A stretch of 64,000 nt of DNA from contig NZ_CP012698.1 in assembly GCF_001314225.1 (NCBI RefSeq), positions 62,001 through 126,000 of the forward strand, given 5' to 3'. Below, piece by piece: positions 28,349 through 39,000 of this stretch. The notes below the pieces were generated by a model. That model did not search any database. It was given only the letters and a program-made list of their open reading frames with translations, and had not been told where the DNA came from. The stretch comes from Microbacterium sp. No. 7. Lineage in GTDB: Bacteria > Actinomycetota > Actinomycetes > Actinomycetales > Microbacteriaceae. Both the position numbers and the translations under genes were made by a program. Every line of letters begins with the position of its first letter. Within the stretch, counting starts at the first letter, position 1.

Positions 28349-31300
28349 GTGCAAACAACCACAGTGACGCTCGCTTCACTGCGCGCCGGGCAGCGCCTGC
28401 GCGGCGTCTTGCCCGGGCAGCCGGTGACGCTTGTCGGCGTGACCACGCTGGATGATGCGCTTGTCGAGATCTTCTTCCGCGACGACTCTGGCCGCACTGG
28501 CGAACGCATGATCACCGACGCGGATGCCGGCAAGCTCGAACTGGTCACCGAGCTCGGCAACGCCCCCGCGTTCGACGGCGACCCTGACGAGTTTCGGCTC
28601 GCGGCCGAGGCGCTCCGCATCAAATACGCCGCGCTCTACGACCCGATGGCTGCCGTCAACAGCTCCGACGTCGACCCACTGCCACACCAGATCCGCGCGG
28701 TGTACGAGGAGCTCCTTCCGCGGATCCCGCTGCGTTTCCTGCTCGCTGACGATCCCGGTGCCGGCAAGACGATCATGGCGGGCTTGTACCTAAAGGAGCT
28801 CGTCCTCCGCGCCGACTGCGAACGAGCACTGATCGTTGCGCCCGGCGGACTGGTAGAGCAGTGGCGGGAAGAGCTCTCCCAGAAGTTCGACCTCTCGTTC
28901 GAGATCTTCAACCGCCTGATGGTCGACGACGCGCAAGGTCGAAATGTGTTCGCCGAGCACCCATTCCTCATCGCGCGGATGGACCAGCTCTCGCGCAGCG
29001 ACGACCTGATCGAGCAGCTCTCCGACGTCACCTGGGATGCTGTCGTCGTTGATGAGGCGCACCGCATGTCGGCGCACTACTCGTCGTGGGCGGGTCAGGT
29101 CGACGAGACAAAGCGTTTCCGTCTGGGTCGACTGCTCGCCGAGACCGCGCATAACTTCCTCCTCATGACAGCGACACCGCACGCGGGCAAGGAAGAGGAC
29201 TTTCAGCTGTTCATGTCACTGCTGGACCGCGACCGCTTCGAGGGCCAGTTCCGGGCCGGCGTGCACCGCACAGACACGCGCGGTCTGATGCGGCGCATGG
29301 TGAAAGAGGATCTCCTCACCTTTGAAGGCAAGCCGCTTTTCCCGGAACGTCGCGCTTACACAGTCGAATACGACCTCAGTGACCCGGAGCGCGAACTTTA
29401 CGAGCTCGTCACCAGCTATGTACGCACAGAGATGGGCCGCGCCGAACGCCTCGCGCAAGCTGGCGACAAGAAGCGCGGCAATAACGTCGGCTTCGCTCTC
29501 ACCGTGTTGCAGCGACGCCTCGCCTCGAGCCCCGAAGCCATCCTCCGATCGCTTGAGCGCCGCCAAGCGCGACTTGAGACACGACTCCGCGAGTGGCAGC
29601 GCGCGACTGACGCTGCGCGCTACACCAGCTCGATGACGGCGACGATTGACGAGTGGTCGACCGGCCGAGTGGCTCTCGACTTTGAGGACTCGACCGGCTC
29701 GACACCGAGCTTCGATCCAGACCTATTCGACGACCTCGACGAAGAGGTCGCGGAAGAAGAACGCGCCCAGTTCGAGGCGCGCGTCGACGAAGTCGTCGAT
29801 CTCGCCACAGCTGCGGCGTCGATTGGCGAGCTCCGCGCAGAGATCGCGATCCTCGAAGACCTCATCAGAGTCGCCCGCCGGGTCCGAATCCTCGACGACG
29901 ACAAGAAGTGGGTGCAACTCCGCACCATCCTCGACGAACAGCTCCTGGTCCACGATGACTCGGGTGAACCGCGCAAGATCATCATCTTCACCGAGCACAA
30001 AGACACCCTCGACTACCTCCGCCAGAAGATAACAACGCAACTGGGCCGCCCGGAGTCGGTCATCACAATCCATGGCGGGACGCGCCGCGAAGACCGCAAA
30101 GCAGCGCGCGAGAAGTTCACCTACGATCACACCACCGTCGTCCTCCTGGCGACGGACGCGGCCGGCGAAGGCCTCAACCTGCAGCGCGCACACCTGATGG
30201 TCAATTACGACCTGCCGTGGAACCCGAACCGAATCGAGCAGCGATTCGGACGCATCCACCGCATCGGTCAACGCGAAGTGTGCCACCTGTGGAACATGGT
30301 CGCGAAGGACACGCGTGAGGGCGATGTGTTCACGCGACTCCTCTCGAAGATCGATCAGATGTCGATCGCATACAACGGCAACCTCTTCAACGTCCTCGGC
30401 GACGCGGACGCCTTCCAGGAGAAGTCGCTTCGCGAACTACTGATCGAAGCGATCCGCTATGGCGACGAGCCTGAACGCAAAGCCGAACTCGACCGCGTTA
30501 TCGATGCGAGCGTCTCCCACGGTCTTGACGCGATGGTCGCCGAGCGCGCGCTCCACCCAGAGATGTACTCCTCGCTGAATCTTGAGGAGATCCGTGGACG
30601 CATGGAGAAAGCCCGCGAGCGACGGCTACAACCGGGGTACATCGCGGCGTTCTTCATCCCGGCCTTCGAGCGCCTCGGCGGCCGCATTCGTCGGCGCGAG
30701 AAGGGTCGCTATGAGATCACTCGCGTGCCCCAGCGAATCATTGACACCGCCCGCAGGCTCAACCGCTGGGCACCCGTATCCGAACGATACGAACGGGTCA
30801 CCTTCGAGACCGCGCACGTTCGCCCCGAGCATCAGACGCAGGCCGCGCTTCTCGCGCCCGGTCATGCCCTGCTGCAAGCAGTCATCGAACTCACCATCGA
30901 GGACCTTGGCCCCGTGCTCAAACGTGGAACCGTGTTCGTCGACCGTCGTGAGCAGCAATCCGACCAGACCGCTCTGCTGTACGCGGTTGAGCAGCGCATC
31001 CAGAACGCCACCCCTGACGCCGACACTGTCTCTCACCACTTCGATTACCCCGTCCTCGACACGGCTGGCACAGTAACGCTTGCCTCGGCTCCTCCCTACC
31101 TCGACTACGACGCCCCGCAGGCGGACGAAGCCGCGGCGATCGCCACCGTGCTCGCGGACGAGTGGGTTAAGAGCGATCACGAACGTTCCATCCGCGCGTG
31201 GGCCTACCGAGACGGACTTGCACCCCGCATGGACGAACTCGGCGCTCGGATCGCGGTGGAGGTCAACCGTACGCGCGTGCAGGTCAAGGATCGGCTCCTC

Positions 31301-31948
31301 GCTGAGATCAACCACTGGGATCGCGAGCACAATCGCCTCGAAGCTCTCGAACGCGGCGGAACGATCGGACGAGTCCGCGCCGAGACTGCGCTCCAGCGGT
31401 CAAGGCAGCTCGACGAGAGACTGGATCGGCGGCTCCGTGCGCTCGACGAGAGCACACAACTCGTCGCGCTACCGGCGGTCGTCCGTGGATCAGCGCTCGT
31501 CGTGCCGAGTCAGCAGCTCTCATCGGAGGGCAAGGATGCCGCTCCTCACACTTTCGCGCGCGAGACCGAGATGGTCGAACGTCGAGCGGTCGAGGCTGCC
31601 CTTGCTGCTGAGCGCGCGCTCGGGCGCAGTCCCCGCGAGATGCCTCGGAACAATCCCGGCTACGACATCCAGTCGTTCGACCCCGAGGGCCGCATCCACT
31701 ACATCGAAGTGAAAGGCCGGATCGCGGGATCGGACACCTTCACCATCACAACGAATGAAGTCACCTTCGCCCAGACCCAGGGTGACCGCCACCGACTCGC
31801 ACTCGTGCGCGTGTCGCCAGAGGGCGCCGAGCATGACACGTTGCGCTACGTGCTCGACGCGTTTACTCATATCGAGCCCTCGGTAACCACGCGCTCGTAC
31901 AACGAGGATTGGCGCGACTACTGGGATCGCGGAGATGTCCCCCGGTGA
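28349..31948 (+). CDS. SNF2-type helicase with C-terminal DUF3883
   Basis: A 1,199-residue protein. GTG 28349 is chosen because GGGAGGA precedes it by 4 bases; ATG 28295 has no ribosome site. After a β-rich N-terminus, the SNF2 motor shows Walker A DDPGAGKT (~residue 140) and DEAH (VVVDEAHRM, ~235). Helicase C motifs follow (TDAAGEGLNLQ, QRFGRIHRIGQ, ~600-650). The C-terminal DUF3883 domain is marked by NPGYDIQSFD and YIEVKGR (~1105-1135), a nuclease-like fold found in defence helicases. It is the first gene of the helicase-methylase-ATPase operon; DISARM DrmD has a similar build. Confidence 0.9.
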   Translation: MQTTTVTLASLRAGQRLRGVLPGQPVTLVGVTTLDDALVEIFFRDDSGRTGERMITDADAGKLELVTELGNAPAFDGDPDEFRLAAEALRIKYAALYDPMAAVNSSDVDPLPHQIRAVYEELLPRIPLRFLLADDPGAGKTIMAGLYLKELVLRADCERALIVAPGGLVEQWREELSQKFDLSFEIFNRLMVDDAQGRNVFAEHPFLIARMDQLSRSDDLIEQLSDVTWDAVVVDEAHRMSAHYSSWAGQVDETKRFRLGRLLAETAHNFLLMTATPHAGKEEDFQLFMSLLDRDRFEGQFRAGVHRTDTRGLMRRMVKEDLLTFEGKPLFPERRAYTVEYDLSDPERELYELVTSYVRTEMGRAERLAQAGDKKRGNNVGFALTVLQRRLASSPEAILRSLERRQARLETRLREWQRATDAARYTSSMTATIDEWSTGRVALDFEDSTGSTPSFDPDLFDDLDEEVAEEERAQFEARVDEVVDLATAAASIGELRAEIAILEDLIRVARRVRILDDDKKWVQLRTILDEQLLVHDDSGEPRKIIIFTEHKDTLDYLRQKITTQLGRPESVITIHGGTRREDRKAAREKFTYDHTTVVLLATDAAGEGLNLQRAHLMVNYDLPWNPNRIEQRFGRIHRIGQREVCHLWNMVAKDTREGDVFTRLLSKIDQMSIAYNGNLFNVLGDADAFQEKSLRELLIEAIRYGDEPERKAELDRVIDASVSHGLDAMVAERALHPEMYSSLNLEEIRGRMEKARERRLQPGYIAAFFIPAFERLGGRIRRREKGRYEITRVPQRIIDTARRLNRWAPVSERYERVTFETAHVRPEHQTQAALLAPGHALLQAVIELTIEDLGPVLKRGTVFVDRREQQSDQTALLYAVEQRIQNATPDADTVSHHFDYPVLDTAGTVTLASAPPYLDYDAPQADEAAAIATVLADEWVKSDHERSIRAWAYRDGLAPRMDELGARIAVEVNRTRVQVKDRLLAEINHWDREHNRLEALERGGTIGRVRAETALQRSRQLDERLDRRLRALDESTQLVALPAVVRGSALVVPSQQLSSEGKDAAPHTFARETEMVERRAVEAALAAERALGRSPREMPRNNPGYDIQSFDPEGRIHYIEVKGRIAGSDTFTITTNEVTFAQTQGDRHRLALVRVSPEGAEHDTLRYVLDAFTHIEPSVTTRSYNEDWRDYWDRGDVPR

Positions 31949-34329
31949 GTGGACTTGCACGAACTCGAGGCAGGAACGGAAACGACACAATGTCACCAGC
32001 ACCAAAGCGAAAGCTCATCGAGGTCTCGTTGCCCCTAAAGGCGATCAACGATGCAGCTCAACATGAGAAGTCTGTACCTCGGCGGGGACACCCGTCGACG
32101 ATGCACCTCTATTGGGCTCCCCGACCCCTCGCGACGGCTCGAGCGGTGCTCTTCTCGCAACTCGTTGACGATCCGTCCTCTCATCCGGAGGAGTTCCCCA
32201 CCGAGCAAGCCCAGAATGCCGAACGTGCTCGACTACACGCCCTGCTCGCAGAACTCGTTCGGTGGGAGAACTCGAACAACCGTGAGTTACTGGCGCAGGC
32301 GAAGGAGGAGATTCAGCGGTCCAACCCTGGCAGTCCGCTATCCTTTCTCGACCCTTTCTCCGGCGGTGGTGCGATCCCGCTGGAAGCACAGCGGCTCGGA
32401 CTGAATGCCTCCGCGTCGGATTTGAACCCGGTGGCCGTTCTCCGAACCAAAGGGCTCATCGAGATCCCTCCCAGATTCGAGGGACTCGCGCCCGTAAGCC
32501 CGAACGCAGAAGGCCGCGCCACACCATGGGAACGCGCCGAAGGGTTAGCTGAAGACGTCCGCGCATACGGCAGAGTCGTTCGCGACGAAGCGAAGCGGCG
32601 GCTGGCGGACACTTATCCCACCGTTACAGCACCCGGTGGGACGGAGCACAAGGTAATTGCCTGGATCTGGGCTCGCACCGTCCAGAACCCCAACCCTGCG
32701 AACCCTATCGAGGTGCCGATCGTAGCTACGTGGTGGCTTAGCAAGAAGAAGGGGAAAGAAGCGTACATTGTCCCCTCAATCCGGGATGGCCGTGTGGTGT
32801 ATGACATCCGACGGGATGCACATGGGCCGACTGGTTCGGACGACGGCACACGCGTCGGACGCGGTGCCGTCAGCATCGCAGATGGCACCCCCATCTCCGC
32901 CGACTACATCAAGTCCGAAGGGTCCGCTGGCCGGCTCGGTGCGCATTTGATCGCGATCGTCGCCGACGGCACGAGGGGACGCCTCTATCTGCCCCCCACC
33001 ACCGAGCATGTCCTGGCCGCGAATGTAGCGAGGCCCGCCGACGTGCCCGACCAGGAACTTCCGTACGACCCGAGAAACATTTGGACGCCGCCCTACGGCC
33101 TCACCCGCTTCTCAGATCTATTCACGAACAGACAGTTGACGATTCTCACGACCCTCAGCGACCTCATCACTGAGGCTCGCTCATCTGCCATCGGAGATGC
33201 AGTGGCGTCTGGGTTGGAGCGCGGGGATCGCTTGGAAGACGGCGGACGCGGCGCAATTGCATATGGGGATGCAGTTGCAACCTATCTGTCGTTTGCGATA
33301 AGCAAGTTGGCCGACTGGTCATCCACTTCCTGTAGTTGGATCAACACCATAGAAGGTGTCCGCGACACTTTCGCTCGGCAGTCGATCCCGATGGCCTGGG
33401 ACTACGCAGAGATTAATCCTTTTTCGGACTCTGTCGGCAATTTCCTCTCTCATGTGATGTGGGTGGCAGCTGGCGTTGCGGCGATGCCGGCCTCCGCTAA
33501 CCTTCCCGGAACCTCGCTTCAGGCCGACGCGTCGACAAGGTCTTATGAGGGTCTCGTCGTGTCCACCGATCCGCCCTACTACGACAACATCTCCTACGCC
33601 GATCTCTCGGACTTCTTCTATGTTTGGCTCAGGCGTTCGATCGGTGACATTCATCGCAAGACGCTCGGCACCGTTCTCACGCCGAAGTCAGAAGAATTGG
33701 TCGCGAGCCAATATCGTCATGATGGTAAGAGCAACGCAGCGGCGTTCTTCGTTGATGGCTTTAACCGCGTGTTCTCGCGAATTCGACACGGAGCGAACCC
33801 AGACGTGCCGATGACCGTGTACTACGCATACAAGCAGCAGGACACGCGTGGTGCCGGGACATCGTCGACCGGCTGGCACACCCTGCTGGATGGTCTGATC
33901 GGCGCGGGTTGGGAAATCTCGGCAACGTGGCCGATGCGGAGCGAGCGCAGCGGACGCATGCTGAGTGTAGGTACTAACGCGCTTGCATCCTCGATTGTCC
34001 TCGCGTGTCGGCCCCGTCCGCTCGACGCGCAGGCGACGACACGCCGCGCATTCGTCGCTGCTCTCAAGTCCGAGCTCCCGGGCGCCCTCCGAGACCTTCT
34101 GTCAGGGGACATTGCCCCCGTTGACCTCGCACAAGCCGCGATCGGACCCGGAATAGCGGTGTTTTCTCGTTACTCGCGAGTTCGCGAGTCGGACGGCTCA
34201 GACATGAGTGTTCGCGACGCGCTGCTCTTGATCAACGCGACGCTGGTGGGCTGACCCCGTTTCGTAGGTCCGGTTGTTATGTGAGTCGTCCTGTCGTCCG
34301 CGGTCGCGGGCAGGGAGACTGGTCAGATC

Positions 34330-34614
34330 ATGACGAACAGCAGGAAGCGGCACACCCCGGAGCAGGTCGTCCGCAAGCTCGGGCAGGCCGACAGGATGCT
34401 CGCCGACGGCGCCGACATCGCGGCGGTGTGCCGGGACCTCGGAGTCTCCGAGCAGACGTATTACCGGTGGCGGAACCAGTACGGCGGGCTCAAGGCCGAC
34501 GACGCGAAACGGCTCAAGGAGCTCGAGAAGCAGAACGCAACCTTGAAGCGGCTGCTCGCGGAGGCGGAGCTGGAGAAGGCGGCGCTCAAGGAGCTGGCTG
34601 AGGGAAACTTCTAA
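34330..34614 (+). CDS. IS copy 1 OrfA (IS3-type HTH protein)
   Basis: A 94-residue protein. A helix-turn-helix of the HTH_8 transposase type (TPEQVVRKLGQADRMLADG, AVCRDLGVSEQTYYRW) is followed by a leucine-zipper coiled coil (LKELEKQNATLKRLLAEAEL). It ends AEGNF then TAA. Directly before the end is the heptamer GGGAAAC, a classical -1 slippery site, so OrfAB transposase can be made by frameshifting. Confidence 0.92.
   Translation: MTNSRKRHTPEQVVRKLGQADRMLADGADIAAVCRDLGVSEQTYYRWRNQYGGLKADDAKRLKELEKQNATLKRLLAEAELEKAALKELAEGNF
34602..34608 (+). promoter_or_regulatory. -1 frameshift slippery heptamer of the IS
   Basis: GGGAAAC is placed in the zero frame as G GGA AAC. After a -1 slip, reading continues CTT CTA AGC CCG into the orfB frame (LLSPDRRRAAVAHLK...), bypassing the OrfA stop. 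The same heptamer is present in copies 2 and 3. Confidence 0.75.
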
Positions 34615-34664
34615 GCCCGGACAGACGCCGCGCCGCCGTCGCTCACCTCAAGCGCAAGCTGCAG

Positions 34665-35477
34665 GTGAGCGAACGGATGGCGTGCCGTCTGGTCGGGCTC
34701 TCACGCTCCGCCTACCGGCGCCCGCGCAAGGGCGACACCGTCGCGGACCCGGACCGGGCGCTCAGGGACTGGCTGCGCGCCTGGGCGAAGAGCCACCCCC
34801 GCTACGGGTACCGACGCGCGTACCACGACGCCCGCGCCGAGGGCTGGGCCGTGAACCACAAGAAGATCCAACGCCTCTGGCGCGACGAAGGGCTCCGGGT
34901 CCCGCAACGCCGTCGCCGCAAACGCGTCGGGTCCTCCACCGTCGGCCCGCCTACAGCAGACGCACCGAACGTGGTGTGGGCCGTCGACTTCCAGTTCGAC
35001 GCGGACGAGCAGGGCCGCCCGATCAAGATCTGCTCGATCGTCGACGAGCACACCCGTGAGTGCATCGGCGGGCTCACCGAACGGTCGATCACCGCCGACC
35101 GCCTCACCGCCCACCTCGAGGACCTCGTCGCCGTGCGCGGCGCCCCGGCTGTGCTCAGATCGGACAACGGACCGGAGTTCATCAGCGAAGCGATGGCCGA
35201 CTGGGCCGGCACCCGCACCGGGCTGTCCTACATCCCGCCCGGCTCTCCGTGGCGCAACGGGTACGTCGAGTCGTTCAACAGCCGGATCCGCGACGAGTGC
35301 CTCAACATCAACAGCTTCTACTCACTCCTGCACGCCCAGGTCGTGATCGGCGACTGGAAGAACGAGTACAACCATCACCGCCGGCACTCCTCGCTCGGCT
35401 ATATCGCCCCCGCCGACTACGCTCGGGAGTGCACCCATCGAATGGAAACCGACGACTCACAGATCGCCTGGACCTAA
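34665..35477 (+). CDS. IS copy 1 OrfB (IS3-type DDE transposase)
   Basis: A 270-residue catalytic subunit. HTH_21-type HPRYGYRR precedes the rve core with WAVDFQFDADEQG (Asp), VLRSDNGPEF (Asp) and NGYVESFNSRIRDECLN (Glu), then HHRRHSSLGY. All DDE residues are intact. The frame continues upstream to the slippery site, so the functional protein is probably the OrfAB fusion. Confidence 0.93.
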   Translation: MSERMACRLVGLSRSAYRRPRKGDTVADPDRALRDWLRAWAKSHPRYGYRRAYHDARAEGWAVNHKKIQRLWRDEGLRVPQRRRRKRVGSSTVGPPTADAPNVVWAVDFQFDADEQGRPIKICSIVDEHTRECIGGLTERSITADRLTAHLEDLVAVRGAPAVLRSDNGPEFISEAMADWAGTRTGLSYIPPGSPWRNGYVESFNSRIRDECLNINSFYSLLHAQVVIGDWKNEYNHHRRHSSLGYIAPADYARECTHRMETDDSQIAWT

Positions 35478-36035
35478 CGAAGGGGGCGGCCCACTGGACG
35501 AGGTCCTAGGCGAGCAAGAGAGTGACTTTGACCCCGACACGCGCTTCGCGGTGAAGTGGTATCGCCAGTATGGCTGGGATCGGGAAAGCTCAGGCATCGC
35601 TGATCAGTTGGCGCGCGCCTCAGACACTTCGATTGGAACCCTCGAGCGCGGCGGAATATTCGAAACCAAAGGCGGAAAGGCACGACTACTTGCGCCCGGC
35701 CAACTGGAGGACTCGTGGGATATTGAAACCGACGAGCGCGTCAGCGTCTGGGAGGCCACCATACGTCTGGCTGCGGTGATGGCCAAGCACGGCGCTGACC
35801 AGGTCGCTTCGTTGCTCCCGGCAGTGCAGGCTCGGTTGAATCTCGACGCAGTGAAGGAGCTCGGCTTTCTCCTTTTCCATGAGGCGGAGAAGAAGCACGA
35901 CGCCAAGGACGCCATTCTCTTCAACGGCCTCGTGAGCGCATGGGGTGACGTGAACGAGCAGGCGCGCAAGCACGGGGGGGCGCCGCGTGCAGTGCAGCAA
36001 GCGTTTGACTTCGATGAGGATGGGGACTGAGCTCG

Positions 36036-39000
36036 ATGGCGATGAACAACCGTGACCGCGTGGGCAAGGCTTTCGACCTGTTGTCGGAAGGACTACTCGA
36101 CTCCGTTGATGAAGTGATGACCGCGGCCTATGGCACACAGGACTGGCCAGCCGCCTGGGCTCAAGAGGATGCCCAACGTCGGGGTGGGCCGGCGCGAACG
36201 CTGACGAAGCACGACGTTCAGGTACAGCTTCGCGCGATTACGGAGCAGGGCTATCGGTTTAAGGACGTGCTGTCCCGCGCGCAGCAGGGGTTCGGTTCCG
36301 AGCTCCGTGAGACGCGCAATCTGTGGGCTCACAACGAACCGTTCGGTTCAGATGATGCCGCGCGGGCACTCGACACGATCGAGCGCCTGCTTCACGCGGT
36401 CGGCGCGGTTGACTCCGCCGAGGACGTCCGCAAGCTCCGCATCGATCTTCAGCGCACGGTCTTCGAGGACCAAACTCGTAAACAGGTCAAGCGCACTATC
36501 GTCTCCCTCGACCCAGGCTCGGGGTTGCGGCCCTGGCGTGAGGTCATTCGCCCTCACGACGACGTCGCGCGAGGCGAGTTCACCGCATCCGAGTTCGCCG
36601 CCGACCTGCACTTGGTCCGAACCGGTCAGGCGACGAGCCCCGAGTACGGCGACCCCGTCGAGTTCTTCACCCGCACCTACCTCACTTCGGGTCTGCGAGA
36701 TTTGCTGTCCCGCGCGCTACGGCGCGTTAGCGGTGACGGCAACGCGAGCCCCGTCGTCAACCTGCAGACAAACTTCGGTGGCGGCAAGACACACTCGATG
36801 CTTGCGCTATACCACCTCTTCAGTGACACCCCCGCGAAGGACTTCCCGCAGGAGCTCCAAGAACTCATCGCAGAGAACGGCAACCCCGATCTCGTAGCGC
36901 TGGGGGCCAAGCGGGTGGCGCTTGTCGGAACGTACCTGAAAGCAGGCTCGCCGCTCATCAAGGATGACGGGACCGAAGTGCGCACGCTCTGGGGTGAGCT
37001 CGCCTGGCAGCTAGGCGGACGCGAGGCGCACGACCTGATTGCGGCAGATGACCGTGCCGGCACGAACCCGGGCGAAGCGCTGCACACGCTGATCGCAAAG
37101 TACTCGCCCGCGCTGATCCTGATCGACGAGTGGGTCGCATACGCCCGGCAGCTTGTGACGGACAAGGAGCTTCCGGCCGGATCGTTCGAAACGCAGTTCA
37201 CGTTCGCTCAGTCGCTGACCGAGGTGGTCCGGTCAGTGCCGGGAGCGATGCTGGTCGTTTCGATTCCGGCATCCGATACCGGCGAGGCGGGGAGCGGAAG
37301 CGACATCGAGATCGGTGGCGCCAACGGTCAGCTTGCGTTGGAGCGTCTGCAGAACGTGATCCGCCGTGTCGCCGATCAGTGGCGTCCGTCGAGCAAAGAC
37401 GAATCCTTTGAGATCGTTCGACGCCGTCTCTTCCAGGCACCCAACGCTGAAGGCCTCACCACGATCTCCGCTGTTGCCCGAAGCTTCGTCACGCTCTATC
37501 GGAGCAATACGGCGCTTTTCCCGCGGGATGCCGCGGCTCCGAGTGATGACTACGAGCAGCGCATCCGTGCGTCCTATCCGTTGCATCCCGAGTTGCTCGA
37601 CCGTCTGTACGAGGACTGGTCAACGCTCGAGCGCTTCCAGCGCACACGAGGCGTGCTCAAGCTTGTGTCGTCGATCGTGCACGAACTCTGGGCATCCAAC
37701 GACACCTCACCGCTGATCCTCCCCGGCAACGTGCCACTCGAGGCCACGACCGTCAACACGGATCTGACCCAGTACCTCGAGGATCAATGGAAGCCAATCA
37801 TCGACTCCGACATCGACGGGCCTGGATCGATGGCGCAGCAGATCGACCTGGATCGTCCGAACCTTGGTCAGCGATTCGTCACACAGCGCATCGCTCGCAC
37901 GATCTTCATGGGCGCGGCACCTCGAATCAAGGCGTCGCGAAAAGGCCTCGACAAGCAGTACGTCTGGTTGGGCACGGCCGCACCCGGTGACACGCTGGGT
38001 AACTTCGGCAGCGCGATCGAACAGCTCGCGCAACGTTCGACGTACTTCTACGAGGAGCAGGGTCACTACTGGTTCGACACCCAGCCGTCGGTGACGAAAA
38101 CCGCGAACGACTATGCCGAGCGGCTCCGTGAAGACGTCGAGACTGTCTGGAACGAAATCACGGAGCGCCTCCGCATCGAGGAACGCGCGCGCGGTGTATT
38201 CGACCGAGTGCACGTCGCCCCGGCATCCAGCGCTGACATCCCCGACCTCGAAGACGCGCGACTGGTCATCGTCCACCCGCGCCACTCGCGGCGCAAGTCG
38301 GACGGTGCCGACTCATCGGCCCACCAGTGGGTGCGTGACGCGGTCGAAGCCAAGGGTGGCAGCCAGCGCGTGTACCGCAACACGCTCGTTTTCCTCGTCG
38401 CCGACAAGAGCGAACTGGAGAGCCTCGAGGCCGCTGCTCGTAGCTTCCTCGCGTGGAGACGTGTGCAGGCGACCAGCGAGAGCCTCAACCTATCGGTGCA
38501 ACAGCGCAGGCAGACAGACGACTGGGTCACGCGTCTCGACCGGACCGTCTCAGATCGGATCCGCGACACCTTCGTGTGGGCGGTCTACCCCGAGCAATTT
38601 GACGCCACCAAGCCGTTCGAGTTGATCACGGACAAAGTGCCCGACTCGAGCGGCCGCTCCCTCGCGGAGCGCGTCGCCGCGAAGCTCTCCCGTGACGATC
38701 AGCTCGTGACCGAGTTCGGCGCACCAATTCTCGGCGCGACACTGCATCAGGAACTCGGTCAGCTGTGGCGCGACAAGGGAGAGATCACCGTCGGCGAACT
38801 TTGGGGCTACTTCGCACGGTACGTGTACCTGCCACGTCTCGTGCGGCGAGAGACTCTGGACGCCGCCATCGAACGCTCAGTGAACTCCGTGCTCGTCGAC
38901 GGCGAGAAGTTCGCAATCGCGGCAACGAAGGACACTGACGCAAGACGCTATCGCGGACTGATCGTGCCCCCGGCTCACAACGTGGCGATCCAGGTCACCG

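Larger units (their letters stand above)
34247..35493 (+). mobile_element. IS3-family (IS407-group-like) element, copy 1, complete, 1,247 bp
   Basis: The ends read TGGGCTGACCCCGTTTCGT on the left and, inward from the right, TGGGCCGCCCCCTTCGTT, both running into AGGTCC. CTGG flanks it on both sides (34243-34246 and 35494-35497), the 4-bp duplication typical of the IS407 group. It encodes OrfA and OrfB in relative -1 frame. A second full copy is at 53572-54818 in the opposite orientation and a truncated one at 41786-42883. Confidence 0.92.
31990..36030 (+). pseudogene. DUF1156 adenine-specific DNA methylase, split by an IS3-family element
   Basis: The N-terminal 752 codons (31990-34246) hold the DUF1156 start (KLIEVSLPLKAINDAAQHEKS), motif I DPFSGGGAIPLEA (~residue 118) and motif IV DPPYYDN (~residue 528). 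The last ~178 codons (35498-36030; DEVLGEQESDFDPDTRF onward) lie beyond the insertion. Deleting the IS and one CTGG gives a continuous 929-residue frame. The IS adds only VG and a stop to the N-terminal part, so a truncated protein with both catalytic motifs may still be made. The Zn-ribbon cysteines usual in this family are absent (TVQNPNPAN). The gene starts 41 bases after the helicase. Confidence 0.9.
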
